Program-made: the position numbers and the translations under genes
Part shown: one piece after another, positions 1 through 10,400 of the stretch
How positions within the stretch are numbered: position 1 is the first letter of the stretch
Layout of the letters: every line of letters starts with the position of its first letter
Notes under the pieces: generated by a model
What the model saw: the letters and a program-made list of their open reading frames with translations, nothing else
The model's database searches: none
What the model was told of the DNA's origin: nothing
Source: Microdochium bolleyi
Taxonomy: Eukaryota > Ascomycota > Sordariomycetes > Xylariales > Microdochiaceae
Assembly: GCA_001566295.1 (NCBI GenBank)
Contig: KQ964249.1
Span: 186,001 to 250,000 of the forward strand
Length of the DNA stretch: 64,000 nucleotides
Reading direction: 5' to 3'

Positions 1-1705
1 GTCGCGCTCCCACTCCTCGTCAAAGTTGAGCGAGAACTCGGGCTTGTCGCCTTTGCGTTTCCTGCCGCGCTTGCCGGGGGCTGGTTCGGGCTCGGGCTCG
101 GGCTCCTCTTCCTCGACGGGGCCTTCGCCGTGCAGTTGTGCGAGGTCGTCAAGCGCATCTTCGGCATTCGGGTCCTCCGCGGCGAGTCCTGCCGCGACGT
201 CCGTGGCAGCAGGAGTGATGCGCGGGGCAGGCTTGGGGACCGAGTTGGGATCGAAGGGGGCGATCAGCTCACTTCCCTCGGAATTGTCGAACGACCGTGG
301 CAGGAAGTCTGACACCTGGCGCAACTTAGACATGTCTGGTTCCGGGCGAGGCAGCGGCGGCGGTGGCATATCCCTGCTGACCGAAGCACGCGCCGAGCGG
401 ACGACATCTTCGCTGATGTCCTCGATCATTCTCCGCTTCCGCCCGGCTTCGAGCCGCTCCTTGTCCTGCTTCTCCTTCCACTCTGCGGACCCCTTGTAGA
501 ACGACGGCGGATCGTGCCGCGACTCGAGGAACTCCTGGTTTAGGAAGTCCTCGATGGTCAGGCCACTGCTCTCCGTGACATTGAACTCGTCCAGACGCTG
601 CTCAATTGTGGCGGTGGTAACCTTGACCACGTACACGACCTCCTTGACGGTTCGGCGGAAGTTCCACATGCGCGCGGCCATAAGCAGACACGCGCCACAA
701 ATGCCCGACGGCCGGCGGCCCATGACCATCCAGTCGCGGCCCATGCGGCGGCAGAGCTTGATGGCGGACTCGGCGACGTTGTTGGTGAACTCGCCAAAGT
801 CAAGCTTGTCGGCGAACCGGAACATGAGGTCTTCGGGTATGATTGACCGTACGTGGTGATTCTGGAATGAGTAGATGTCGTTGAGGTTTTTGAAGACATG
901 TCCAAGCTCGTATACGTTGATCTGGCATAGTTTGTCAGCGGCAGGTGTCATGGCAAGCCGCAGAATTGGGGAACTTACCTTGACGATTTCGGCAAAGTCA
1001 ATGAGCATGATCTGACACCTGTCTTCTCGTCTGCAGGCTGTATACAGACACACGACGATGACCTTCTCCATGCCACGACCCTGAATCCAGTTCTCGTTCA
1101 TGGCCAGCTTAAAGATCTGAATGGCAATGTCGACAGTACTAGAGTTGATGCTCAGGGCGTGAGCCAGCTCATTCATCCTGTGCTTGGCTGTAACAATGTT
1201 AGCTCCATGGTCCGAACGACTCACTTCGAGAGAGAGATCATTGCTCACCATCACGGGCAGTTCGGTCCCTGTTGTCCGCAATACCTCCCATCCGCCGGAA
1301 CCCCGGGCCCATACTACGAGCCGTCGACTGGTCGGCACCAACGAACTGGCCCTGCACCATCGCCGCACCGGACGATGTCTCTCCGAACTGCACCTCGGCC
1401 ACGATGTTTGACGCATCGATTTCACGACCACAGGCCGTACAGTAGCCCTCGCTGATGGGAGCGGACGGGTTTGGACATCGGGGGTTCGGACACGACTTGC
1501 GAGGCGCAGCCACGACGTCTACTGCCGCACCCCCTGACGCGGTGCTCTTGCCCGCCGTTGTGCTGGGGGCTGTCGAGGCATTCTTGGTCTTCTCGATCTG
1601 GCCCAGGGCTTCGCTGATCCGGCTGCCGCCTGCCACGCCTCGGGGCTTGATCTGGAAGCCGCTCCCGGGCTTGTTGAGCTTGCTGCTCCGGATGAAGGAC
1701 GACAT
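1..1705 (-). CDS. brf1: TFIIIB subunit Brf1 (RNA polymerase III initiation factor), 3' part missing
   Basis: TFIIB-related factor that recruits RNA polymerase III to tRNA and 5S promoters in the nucleus. Exons run 1705-1249, 1187-979 and 921 to the window edge; the introns 1188-1248 and 922-978 have GTGAGC and GTAAGT donors. An approximately 50-residue Ser/Gly-rich lead precedes a zinc ribbon (CPNPRC, then CTAC), followed by the typical EVQFGETSSGAAMVQGQF stretch. Two cyclin-like repeats follow (KHRMNELAHAL; FKLAMNENWIQGR; CLYTACR; later INVYELGHVFKNL and SGICGACLLMAAR). The visible C-terminal part is charged, with RKRRMIEDISED, and a Glu/Pro run close to the edge. The ATG at 1705 is the first Met before the conserved region. 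The C-terminal end (rest of the TBP/Bdp1-binding region) lies outside the window. It faces away from sec11. Confidence 0.95.
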
Positions 1706-2875
1706 TGTGCAGGACGTGTGTGCCAATGAAAATTTAACGGATATCCCGTGTCGCCGTTCAGCTGTTGCTGGCCGATGGTCGACTGCGTGAGCCGAAAAAT
1801 GCCAAGCCTTGCAGTCAAGAAGCGGCTGGAGACGAGCTGAACAGTGCAAAAGGCCTGACCGCCCTCAGAGGCATCAAGCTGCCACCATACGAAGCAGATA
1901 GGCTGTATTCTCGGGACACTGGGAACAAATATTGACTTGGTTACAGTGGCCGGGGCGCGTGTAAGTGAGTGGATGTGCGGTTTGGTGGTGGGCGAGGCGT
2001 CTGGTGTCGCGTGAAAAAAAGAGATCGCGGCGCCGGCTCGTGGTCTACGGTGGTGGAGCAGGCAGGCGCCGGACATGGTTTTCTTAGTGGGGTTGTGCAA
2101 TGGTTCAGAGCAGAGCCCCGGTTCCCAGGTAGGCCTTCCAAAGGGAAATCGAACCAGTCTCCGAGGGTTCGAAGACGACCGGTGCCAGACTTTTGGATAG
2201 AAAGGGCGATTATCATGAAATGCAAGCCACGCGGCGAAACATCCGACCGCGACGATTGAAAACCCCTCAGTTGGCGATAGATGCCTAGGCGGACATGGAG
2301 ATGCGAGGTCTCTGCATTAATCTCCCTTGCGAGTCAACTTGGCCATGATCAAGCACCGTGGTGGGCGACGACTTCACTTCAGTCCCTGCCTGTTCATTTT
2401 GCCGTTGGACGAAATGGACCAATTCATTGAAAGGAGCGATTCGAGGCCTATGCTCTTGAGAGCCCATGGTCTTCCTTCGCCGTTGGACACCATGCATGGT
2501 CCATCAAGTTGCTCTCATGTGCAAATCGAGCTGGTGTGCGTCGTAACGATGTCTCTTGTTGGCAATTGGCCATTCTTAGCTGAATTGGGGATGGACAACC
2601 GTTGCCTTACCTAAGACGCCCCACTACGACTTGCAGGGTCCACTTGAGCTTGAACGTCGCGCTGTCAGGACACCTTTCTGTGCGAATTGGTGAGCTTCGA
2701 GCCTGGGTCTAGCGTTTCGGGACTTGTCGACGCCAGGGTCCAGCAGCATCGCAACCTTCACGAAGCTCGACAGCTGGCCTGGAACAGTTTCGCCCACGAG
2801 CTATACAACCCGACCGCAATCTCAATCCCTCGACTTCGACTTACACGAGAGCACAGCGAGCGACATTCAGCAACC
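1706..2875. other. Divergent intergenic region brf1/sec11
   Basis: This 1.17 kb stretch between two outward-facing housekeeping genes must hold both promoters. No ORF in it resembles a protein. The last 200 bases before the sec11 ATG are rich in short CA/CT runs, as in fungal leaders. I see no clear TATA box. Confidence 0.5.
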
Positions 2876-3479
2876 ATGCTGTCCGGCCTCCAGAACCCCC
2901 GGCAGCTGGCCGCCCAGGTGCTCAACTTCGGCCTCATCCTGTCGACAGCTTTCATGGTGCGTGTCTCTCCACGAAGTCCCCGCCCAAATCGCCGCCTCTC
3001 TGTGCTACGCTAACGACTGCCATTACTCTCCTTCTCTTCAGATGTGGAAAGGCATCTCCCTGGCCTCCGACTCGCCCTCGCCCATCGTCGTGGTCCTCTC
3101 GGGCTCCATGGAGCCCGCCTTCCAGCGCGGCGATCTCCTCTTCCTCTGGAACCGCAACTTCCTCGCCGAGACCGACATCGGCGAGGTCGTCGTCTACAAC
3201 GTGCGCGACAAGGACATCCCCATCGTGCACCGCGTCGTGCGCAAGTTCGGCACCGGCGAGCACGCGCGCCTGCTGACAAAGGGCGACAACAACGTCGCCG
3301 ACGACACGGAGCTGTACGCCCGCGGGCAGGACTACCTGGAGCGCAAGGATATCATCGGGAGCGTGGTCGGGTACATCCCCTTCGTGGGATACGTGACGAT
3401 CATGTTGTCGGAGCACCCGTGGCTGAAGACGGTCATGTTGGGCATCATGGGTTTGGTGGTTGTCCTGCAGAGGGAATAA
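2876..3479 (+). CDS. sec11: Signal peptidase complex catalytic subunit Sec11
   Basis: Endoplasmic-reticulum serine protease (S26B) that removes signal peptides from secretory proteins. Exons 2876-2956 and 3042-3479 encode 172 aa, the usual size for Sec11; the 85-bp intron (GTGCGT donor, CTTCAG acceptor) falls directly after Met27. An N-terminal hydrophobic segment (LNFGLILSTAFMMW) is followed by the catalytic serine in SGSMEPAFQRGD. The HR motif (PIVHRVV) and GDNNVADD supply the other active-site residues. A C-terminal hydrophobic segment (VMLGIMGLVVVL) follows. The start at MLSGLQNPRQ matches the family; longer in-frame starts upstream read through leader sequence. Its 3' end converges on cwf19 with 245 bp between the stop codons. 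Confidence 0.97.
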
Positions 3480-3724
3480 TGGTTGAATTACCGCAAGTGG
3501 GCAGGTCCGAGTATTCATATTGCGATAATGCCAGCCATTTCTTGCATTTCGGGCGTTTATGTATCACGAGGTCCACATCAGCAAGCAAAATACCAAAGAT
3601 ACCCAGGCCTATATTTTTGTTTGGAAGATGACTGCCATGCTGGCGACCAATAATTATGTTGATACGAAACTTGGCGACTCTGAGCGTGCAGATCTGAGCA
3701 GGATATGATCTGCAGACCTTCCAT

Positions 3725-5860
3725 CTATTGGCCGTCAGAGAGCACCCTCGTCCAGTCGAACTTGCGCCACCTCTTCTGGAACCCATCGACCCTTGGGTCC
3801 GATTTGTGCCAGCGGCCTTGCTTCTTGATGATCTGTGGCTCAACGTCCATCATGCCGCCCAGGATCTCGCGAGCGAATAGGTCTCCCCTCGGCCACCGGT
3901 TTGCATCCTCGACTACGTGGCCCAGACCGCCGTCCAGTGTGAACCAGGCGTGGAAGTACGGCATCTCCTTTGCGATCGACCGCCGGAACGCAAGCTTCCC
4001 CATGCCGTCCCTAGCACGGGCGCCGGTGTCGATGACCTTCTTGTGCTGCGACCACTCCTCATCCGCGGTGAGGATCGCCTCCTTGAAGAACGCAGGCGCC
4101 GTGTCGCCCAGGTCGTAGGGAATAGGCACCGCCACCATCGCGGCGTGCAGGTGCCGCTGCGGTGTGGCCGCATTCTCGTAGAAGACCACCTCGCGCCCTT
4201 GGTCGTGGTACATACGCGTGAGGCACTTCATGAAGTTGCGAATCTCCTCCCACTCATCGTCGTCACACTCGAGCAGGTTCTTGCGGTGCTGGATTGGCAC
4301 GATGATCGCGCCGCCCTCGCTGAGCTCAGGCTCCGTTGCAAGCGTCAGGTAGACGCGCGTGGCGAGCGAGACCATGGGAGCGATGGGGGGCTGGTTCCGT
4401 TCCTCGTGATGGCACAGCTGGCACCGATCGAGGATCTTGTTGACCTTTTGGAAGTCGTTGACCGCCGAGTTCTTGAGGTTGAGCTCAGACTTTTGTACAC
4501 GCTTCGCAAGCTTCTCTGCGTTCTCGTCCATGTACTCCAGGTCGTCGTCAAACTTGCCGTCCTTGGCGATGCGCTCGGCCAGGCGCAGCCCTTCGCCGCC
4601 CACTTGGCCCTTAGTGCGACGCTCTTCCCGGATCATGTCCTCTATGCTCATATCGTCGTTCTCCTCCACGAGGCCACGCTCGCGGCCACGTTTATTATCA
4701 ATCGCTTTGGTCTCCCCTCTGTGTCCTGCCAGCATCCGATTCTCCATGACATTGAGCACGACCGCCTCAGGACCCTTGGCCTGGAAGGCTGCTGCCGCCT
4801 GGTTATACTCGGCCTCGAGTTTCGCTGCGTCGGGTGCTTTCCTCAACTTTGCCTTCATCATCTGCGCGCGGAGCCTGTTCAGTGTGGTCTGGTCGATCTG
4901 TGTCGCAGTATGGCTCGTGGGGTCGTCCGAGATGACGGCGCCTTGGTCCAGCAATGAAGAATGCGATGGCGCCGCTGCCCTCCTCCCGTGCACGCCATGG
5001 TCGAGTTTCCTCTCTTGGAAGAGCTCGCCGCTAGGCTTCTCCTTCCCGACGTACCCTTCGCCGTATGTCTTGCGGCGGTCCACCTCCATTTGCTCCTCGC
5101 GAGCGTCGTCAAAGTCGCGCAAGTTGCCGTATTTCTCCAGCGCCACTTCCTCGGGCTTACGCCCCGTCTCTTCCGCGATGCGGTACACACCCCTGAGCTT
5201 CGTCATCCGCCAGTGAGAGCCGTCGTCCCCAAACTTGTAATCCACATCGTGCTGGGCAGGAAGGTCGAGTTCCTCAAGAGACTTGCCCTCGTTCAGTGCC
5301 TGCAGCTCCTTCGCATTAATCTCGCGCGAGGAGATGAACCTCTCGGGCTCCTTCTTGGGGAGAGGCGGCGCTTTGTCCGGCTTGGCACCCTTTTGTGTGT
5401 AGTCGATGTCGAGCGCGGACGGAGCCGTCATCCACGAGTCGCGCACGAGGGGTTCGGCGTCGACTGCGGAGATCTCCTCGTCCGGTAGTGGCAGGTCCTC
5501 CTTTGGATCTGTGGACTTCACGTGCCGACGCGACTCGGAATGGCGATCGCCGTGTTCTCTGTCACGGTGCTCCCGCCGTCGGTGGCTACGGTCGCGCTCG
5601 TCGCTCTCCTGGGATTGCTTTGATCTCTTATGCCTATGGCGGTCCTCGTCGTCCTCTCGTGAGCGGTGGTGGCCATCATTGCGGTGTGACCGGTGGTGCT
5701 TGTCGCGATGCCGGTGCCCGTCACGGTCTCGCTCGGGCGACCGATCGCTGCGCTGGTGGTGCCGGTGTTTCCTGTGCTTCTTCTCCTCGGCGCGTTCGCG
5801 TTCGGCCTTTTCTGCCGCCAGGGACTTTTCAAAGTCGTCGAGGCCGTCCATTGTCGCCAA
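3725..5860 (-). CDS. cwf19: Cwf19-like pre-mRNA splicing factor (CwfJ family)
   Basis: Uninterrupted 711-codon gene for the CWF19L2/Cwf19 spliceosome-associated protein. Residues 1-130 are an RS/RD/His-rich, RNA-binding-like region. Charged helical segments follow (EDMIREERRTKGQ). The C-terminal half holds the two CwfJ domains: CQLCHHEERNQPPIAP opens the HIT-like first domain, which contains the HLHAAMVAVPIPYD motif, and the C-terminal CwfJ domain ends in RWRKFDWTRVLSD. The family acts in late spliceosomes and intron-lariat handling; the human paralogue CWF19L1/Drn1 is shorter and lacks the N-terminal RS region, so this is the L2 type. A 346-codon open frame on the opposite strand inside it is a codon-bias shadow. 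Confidence 0.95.
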   Translation of the reverse strand: MATMDGLDDFEKSLAAEKAERERAEEKKHRKHRHHQRSDRSPERDRDGHRHRDKHHRSHRNDGHHRSREDDEDRHRHKRSKQSQESDERDRSHRRREHRDREHGDRHSESRRHVKSTDPKEDLPLPDEEISAVDAEPLVRDSWMTAPSALDIDYTQKGAKPDKAPPLPKKEPERFISSREINAKELQALNEGKSLEELDLPAQHDVDYKFGDDGSHWRMTKLRGVYRIAEETGRKPEEVALEKYGNLRDFDDAREEQMEVDRRKTYGEGYVGKEKPSGELFQERKLDHGVHGRRAAAPSHSSLLDQGAVISDDPTSHTATQIDQTTLNRLRAQMMKAKLRKAPDAAKLEAEYNQAAAAFQAKGPEAVVLNVMENRMLAGHRGETKAIDNKRGRERGLVEENDDMSIEDMIREERRTKGQVGGEGLRLAERIAKDGKFDDDLEYMDENAEKLAKRVQKSELNLKNSAVNDFQKVNKILDRCQLCHHEERNQPPIAPMVSLATRVYLTLATEPELSEGGAIIVPIQHRKNLLECDDDEWEEIRNFMKCLTRMYHDQGREVVFYENAATPQRHLHAAMVAVPIPYDLGDTAPAFFKEAILTADEEWSQHKKVIDTGARARDGMGKLAFRRSIAKEMPYFHAWFTLDGGLGHVVEDANRWPRGDLFAREILGGMMDVEPQIIKKQGRWHKSDPRVDGFQKRWRKFDWTRVLSDGQ

Positions 5861-6671
5861 TCGTCTCGGTTGTGTCCGATGTTAGGCAATGGAGAAGCTC
5901 TCTGTGGAAGCTTGCTAAAAAAAAATGACGACACTGTAGGCGTCGCTGCTGCAGGGATCCACTCTTGCGCTGTCGCATGCCTCCTGCACCGCTTCCTTTC
6001 AGCGCAACCCCTGTACTTGAAGCTCCTCAACATCTTCATTCAGCAGTGCCTCTTCATAGACGAGCACCAAGAGTCCATCGTTTCCATATGACTCTTGGGC
6101 TACAGATAGTCTTGGCTGGCATGTGTCGCGCGCTCATTTCTTTTAGCGCGTCAACCTGAAGCATCAAGTTCTGGTCAAGATGGCTCCTCATTTGACACGA
6201 TACTCAAGACACCTTAGGGGGAGATGGTGTCCTAAAGCGGCTGAGTACCTTGCGTCCAATCTAGAATCGGCTATAATCTGGTACTTGGCTCGTTTTCAGT
6301 GTGTGCATTCCTCGCTCACAAAGGATAAGTTGCTTTATCAAACTGCAAAGGCCTCGAAGTAATTTGGAGCCTGAAGTAACACTCTATTTCTAATTGATAC
6401 AAACACTAGGATCGTGGCCTGAAGTAGGTAATCATGTGTGGTGTTCCAACCGTACGTTAAGGATGTAAGTCTTATGTAGGCTTTGACAAAAGCCTTCTTC
6501 CGGAGGACCACATGCGTAAGACATGTGCTCGCTTTGTTCGTGCCAATCTTGATTTATCCCGGGGTATTCGTCCGATGCGTCTCTTCCGCCCTACATCAAC
6601 ATTGGGTCTGATTTGTTGCCTGGCTTGCTCAGCCTTGAACCAGACCATTCTTCGTACACACGAAACCTCTC
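5861..6671. other. Intergenic region, cwf19 promoter side
   Basis: About 0.8 kb between the cwf19 start and the 3' end of the FAR-17a/AIG1-like gene, both on the minus strand. It is more AT-rich than the flanking genes and has an A-run at 5919-5926. No ORF with protein-like composition was found. Confidence 0.45.
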
Positions 6672-7922
6672 TCAGTGAGTCGATGAGTGAGGAGCCGCAG
6701 TCATGGTTTCACGCATAGCAATGATGCCATACATGTAAGAAAAGACTGGACATGGTCAGTCCCGCAGCAGAATGGCGGCACAGCTGAACTTACTTCCTGG
6801 CGCCAAGGTCAACCAAGCAATGCTGGCTGCAATGACCGCTTCCCATTGCTCGCCCATCAAGTCGGGGTCAAGGAAGAAGAGCCCCGAATGGCCAGTGAGG
6901 AGCTTGCCGAAATAGGCCCAAGCCAGGTACCCGGCGCTCGCAAAAATGATGCCAGCAGTATGCGCAGCCACGGGCTAGTTTGAATATTGTAAGCATGTGT
7001 GCTTTCATACTACACCTTGGCAAGGTTGATACTCACTGATTGTCTTCGCATGCTGTTGAGGAAAGATATCTCGACAAACGCGATCAAGGAGGTGACAGTC
7101 CACAGGTTGAGGATGGCGAACGGCTTGATGGCATCCTCGTCAAAAAGGCCTTTGTCTAGTTCCAAAGTCAGTCGCGCACAACGATAAGATAGACGGGGAG
7201 ATTGTGGTGAAGATACCAGGATCATAAGCGACGACCATGTCACCACCTCCGGAGCCGTCGTGACCGTTATGAGGCATCTTGGGAATCCTGAAGCCTCCGT
7301 GGCCTGCGGGGACCAAAACACCCCAGTAGACAATGCTATTCATGAAGGCAAAGACGTGGGCGGTAGTGTAGAACATGCTGAAGGCATAGCGTCGGCTGCG
7401 GCAAGTATCCTCGCTGGAAGGGGAGATGAAGTTGATGAACTGGTTCTTCAGGCGATGCACACCACAATCACCATCATCTCCTGTAGGCTGGGGAAAGAGG
7501 AGATGCATTGCAGTCCAGATCTCGAATAGGTCAGCTGGCCGTAGGCGGCGATGGTGTCATCTAGGAGGTCACTCACGGCTGTGAGGTTGTGGTACGCCCA
7601 GAGGAGGATGAACGAGACGGTCGAAAACTGAAACGGGATCCGCCATGTTGTGTGAACATCTTCCTGCTCGAGCTTGTACTTGAGAGCAACACCGAGAACT
7701 GAAGTGAGGTATCCGGCAAAGACGAGGCGGATGAACGTGAGTGTCTTTTGCCCGACGAGACTCCAAGGTGAGTGGCAGGCCCGCAGGTAGATTGGCTGCA
7801 ACAATGACCGATCAGCAGCCATGGCGACAATTAGAAGAGGCAATGGCTCTGGGACCACTTACATGCGAGTCACGAGGAGCCGTCACTGGTCGCTCGAGCA
7901 GGAGTGGCGTGGCTTCCGACAT
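6672..7922 (-). CDS. Polytopic membrane protein, FAR-17a/AIG1-like family
   Basis: Six exons (7922-7863, 7795-7577, 7520-7217, 7155-7037, 6974-6794, 6745-6672) splice to 318 aa; all five introns are 48-67 bp. The protein starts MSEATPLLLERP and then reads YLRACHSPWSLVGQKTLTFI. Roughly six hydrophobic segments follow: RLVFAGYLTSVLGVAL, FQFSTVSFILLWAYHNL, AHVFAFMNSIVYWGVLV, FAILNLWTVTSLIAFVEI, AGIIFASAGYLAWAYFGKLL and FSYMYGIIAM. I assign the family from this layout and the N-terminal motif; members are ER or plasma-membrane proteins, some of which hydrolyse fatty-acid esters of hydroxy fatty acids, but function here is inference. The intron 2 acceptor is CGAG rather than YAG; it is the site I found that keeps frame and gives IWTAMHLLFPQP. 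Confidence 0.83.
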
Positions 7923-8433
7923 GGCGGCGATGGTGATCCAGTCAAGACGAGACGTGGACGGGCTCAGGCGGTGTTGTTGAGTCGAGAAATCTGCCGACGT
8001 AAAGAAAGCCTGGTGGAGGCTTTCTTGATGGAAGCTATTGCAAAAGATGCAAGCTGTGATGGCGGTAGATCGAAAGACACTGACTGTGTGAGCAGAGAGA
8101 TGGATGGGAAGAAGGGACGCAGATGAGCAATTTGCGGCAAATGGCAGAAGAGGTCAGCCCAGCCACCATATGACGACGGAGGCAGGCGCGCCGTAGCGCG
8201 CCTTCAGCACTACGACGAACTTGGAGGAGAAGGTTGAAAAGCTTGAAGGTACTAATGGATTGTGACTTCCTGGCGTCTTCGACCAGTAATGGTACAAGCA
8301 ACCGCTCTTTCCTGCGCCTTCGGCCAACCTTGGGAGAACCCAGTCTCGCCTCAGGCGACCACGACCTGAGTCGCTGGTGAGAGCACTGAGGGTCACGAGA
8401 GGGAAGAAATTTCCGGGTGCTCCTTGATGCAAT
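7923..8433. other. Intergenic region
   Basis: Half a kilobase between two minus-strand genes, expected to hold the promoter of the FAR-17a/AIG1-like gene and the 3' end of the F-box gene. No convincing ORF or repeat is visible. Confidence 0.4.
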
Positions 8434-9468
8434 CTACTCCTTTACCGTATCCATCTCCGCCCAACGTGACATGATCGAACCGGGGGAATCTGCGGGTGAT
8501 CTTGTATGGGTGTCTCGTGTTGCCGTCCACTTGATGTCGCCTGGCGACCGACACGCGCCCAGGTTATGGTAGGTGGTAATGATCACGGCTTCGTTGTCCT
8601 TGCCGATCTGACTACCAGAGGAAACCGACCACTCTGTGTCACATGCCCGACAGCTCCCCCAAATATGGTTGGCGTTGTTGGGGCCGAGATACGCGGGCCC
8701 TGATGCACTGCAGACTACTCTGCATGAAACGTGTCTGCACATGACAACGTTGTTCGAGACAAAGTATGCGCGAAGTATCTGAAGAGTGGCAAGATCGTCG
8801 TAGGCGAACACTCTTGTGCAAGACACCAGGAGCTCGTGGTTCGCAGCCAGTCTTGCTTGCCACGACTCCCGCCTCGATATGCCATCATCGACGTATTCTG
8901 GTTCGAAATCCGTCGAAAGAGCAGACGCAGGGATACCATTCCGAGGACCAAGGACTGCGTAGTTGGTCGCGAGCCGTGCATCACACCATCTCATGTTGTA
9001 TTTATAGCTGTATGCGAAGTACGTCGGATTGGGAACGATCTCCCTTCTGAAGGATCTTCGGAGGTCGAAGCCGAAGCAAGGATGTCGGTCTGTACCGGTG
9101 CGCAGTATGTCTTTCAGAGGGTCGTTGATCTTCACGAGCCGCTGACCCTTCATGCAATAGAACATGCCGGGGCTGTCCTTCTCTAGCCGTTCCAGGAGGT
9201 CTTGTATTTCGCGATCCACGCCGACCTGGCGTACGAGGCGTTTGAAATCTGGGGCGATGTCATATACGCGCTTGCTGGACAGTGCCAGGCAGACGGCGTC
9301 TGTAGCTGATGGGACGGCGTCAAAGATGGCCAGCACAAGCTCGGGAGGTAACCGGCCGAGTATCGTGGTCGTCTGCTGGCTGAAACGTAAGCTCCTCGTG
9401 ATTAAAGTCGTGAGGGCATGGACAGTGGCCGCTTTGCGGAGGAGGAAGCGGATGAGATCTCCCAACAT
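8434..9468 (-). CDS. F-box domain protein
   Basis: Intronless 344-aa ORF. An F-box-like motif sits at about residues 37-80: LGRLPPELVLAIFDAVPSA, followed by a leucine/aspartate-rich stretch ending LALSSKRVYDIAP. The remainder has no WD40 or LRR repeats; it is rich in aromatic and charged residues (YFAYSYKYNMRW) and carries several cysteines near the C-terminus (CRHVSCRVVC, CRACDTEW). Proteins of this plan are numerous in Pezizomycotina and usually act as substrate adaptors of SCF ubiquitin ligases; substrate unknown. The ATG at 9468 gives the natural N-terminus about 36 residues before the F-box. It lies divergently from the XPG nuclease gene. Confidence 0.72.
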   Translation of the reverse strand: MLGDLIRFLLRKAATVHALTTLITRSLRFSQQTTTILGRLPPELVLAIFDAVPSATDAVCLALSSKRVYDIAPDFKRLVRQVGVDREIQDLLERLEKDSPGMFYCMKGQRLVKINDPLKDILRTGTDRHPCFGFDLRRSFRREIVPNPTYFAYSYKYNMRWCDARLATNYAVLGPRNGIPASALSTDFEPEYVDDGISRRESWQARLAANHELLVSCTRVFAYDDLATLQILRAYFVSNNVVMCRHVSCRVVCSASGPAYLGPNNANHIWGSCRACDTEWSVSSGSQIGKDNEAVIITTYHNLGACRSPGDIKWTATRDTHTRSPADSPGSIMSRWAEMDTVKE

Positions 9469-10400
9469 TGTCGCTTGTTGCTAAGAATGGATCTGAAGGC
9501 TGTAAGGCATGGGTTCGTAATGAGACTCAGTGTGGTGGGAAATTGTTGGGTGTTGTAACGATGTGAAGAAGTCACAACCGAGCCTGGGAAGAGTTGAAGT
9601 CTCGTACACTGGGCCACGCGATGCGCACTTGTGGCTCCCGCCTTCAGTGTCAACCATTCTGTACAGACATCTATGACTGGACTTATACGCGCGACCTGGA
9701 ACATTGCTTCACTGCGTGACATGCGATCACAAATACCACCGTTCCTTGCTGGAACCGCCTGGACGTGTTTAATTAACGACCAGGTTCTGGCTGTTGCCCG
9801 CAGGTGACCACACAGAAGCGGCATCGGGTCTCGCCATCCAGCCGCCAGCGCAAGTATTGTGACTCTATGCAGGATTGGACATAATTGATTGTATTCAGAC
9901 CGACTTGCTGGCTTGTGGGCGGTCCGGGTCGGCATCTTGAACCCGTGCACATGGTTGATGTCTGCAAACAGACCCCGGGAGAGCTGCAGACGAACACCAG
10001 CTGCATTGGGGCGTTCCTGCACGATACAGAGACCGTGATTTCGAATGGCAGAGCCTGCAGTCCCGAGCCTGAGCATTTGATGGAACAGTCTGGACGCACA
10101 CGACAAAGCAATGGGAGGGTCATGCAGGTCGGGGACGATGCGACGTAAGAGGATGGTTTAAGGTTGGACCCTTGCTGGAAGCTGAGAAGGAGCACGAGGC
10201 TACGCCGTAGATCACAACAACACGTTCAGCGGCAACGCGTGCCTGCTGAGTTTCACCAACGTCCAGAACCTTCGCCCGCCTGCAATCATCGCCGGCCAAC
10301 GTCAAGCAAATAGAAAGCGTCCTGTTGCCACATTTCCAGTCCTCTCAGTCTGCCCGACATTTCATGCCGCTCACTCCTACAATTTGCAATACCGGTCCCC
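9469..10400. other. Divergent intergenic region, F-box gene / XPG nuclease
   Basis: About 0.93 kb containing both promoters. A 234-codon open frame (10106-9402) crosses it and overlaps the F-box gene start, but its composition is not protein-like and it has no recognisable motif. Confidence 0.45.

Noticed and set aside
3917..4957. 346-codon plus-strand ORF inside cwf19
   Set aside because: Antisense shadow of the Cwf19 coding sequence with no recognisable motif.
9402..10106. 234-codon minus-strand ORF upstream of the F-box gene
   Set aside because: Overlaps the F-box start in another frame; no domain, many Cys/His/Arg scattered as in noncoding translation.
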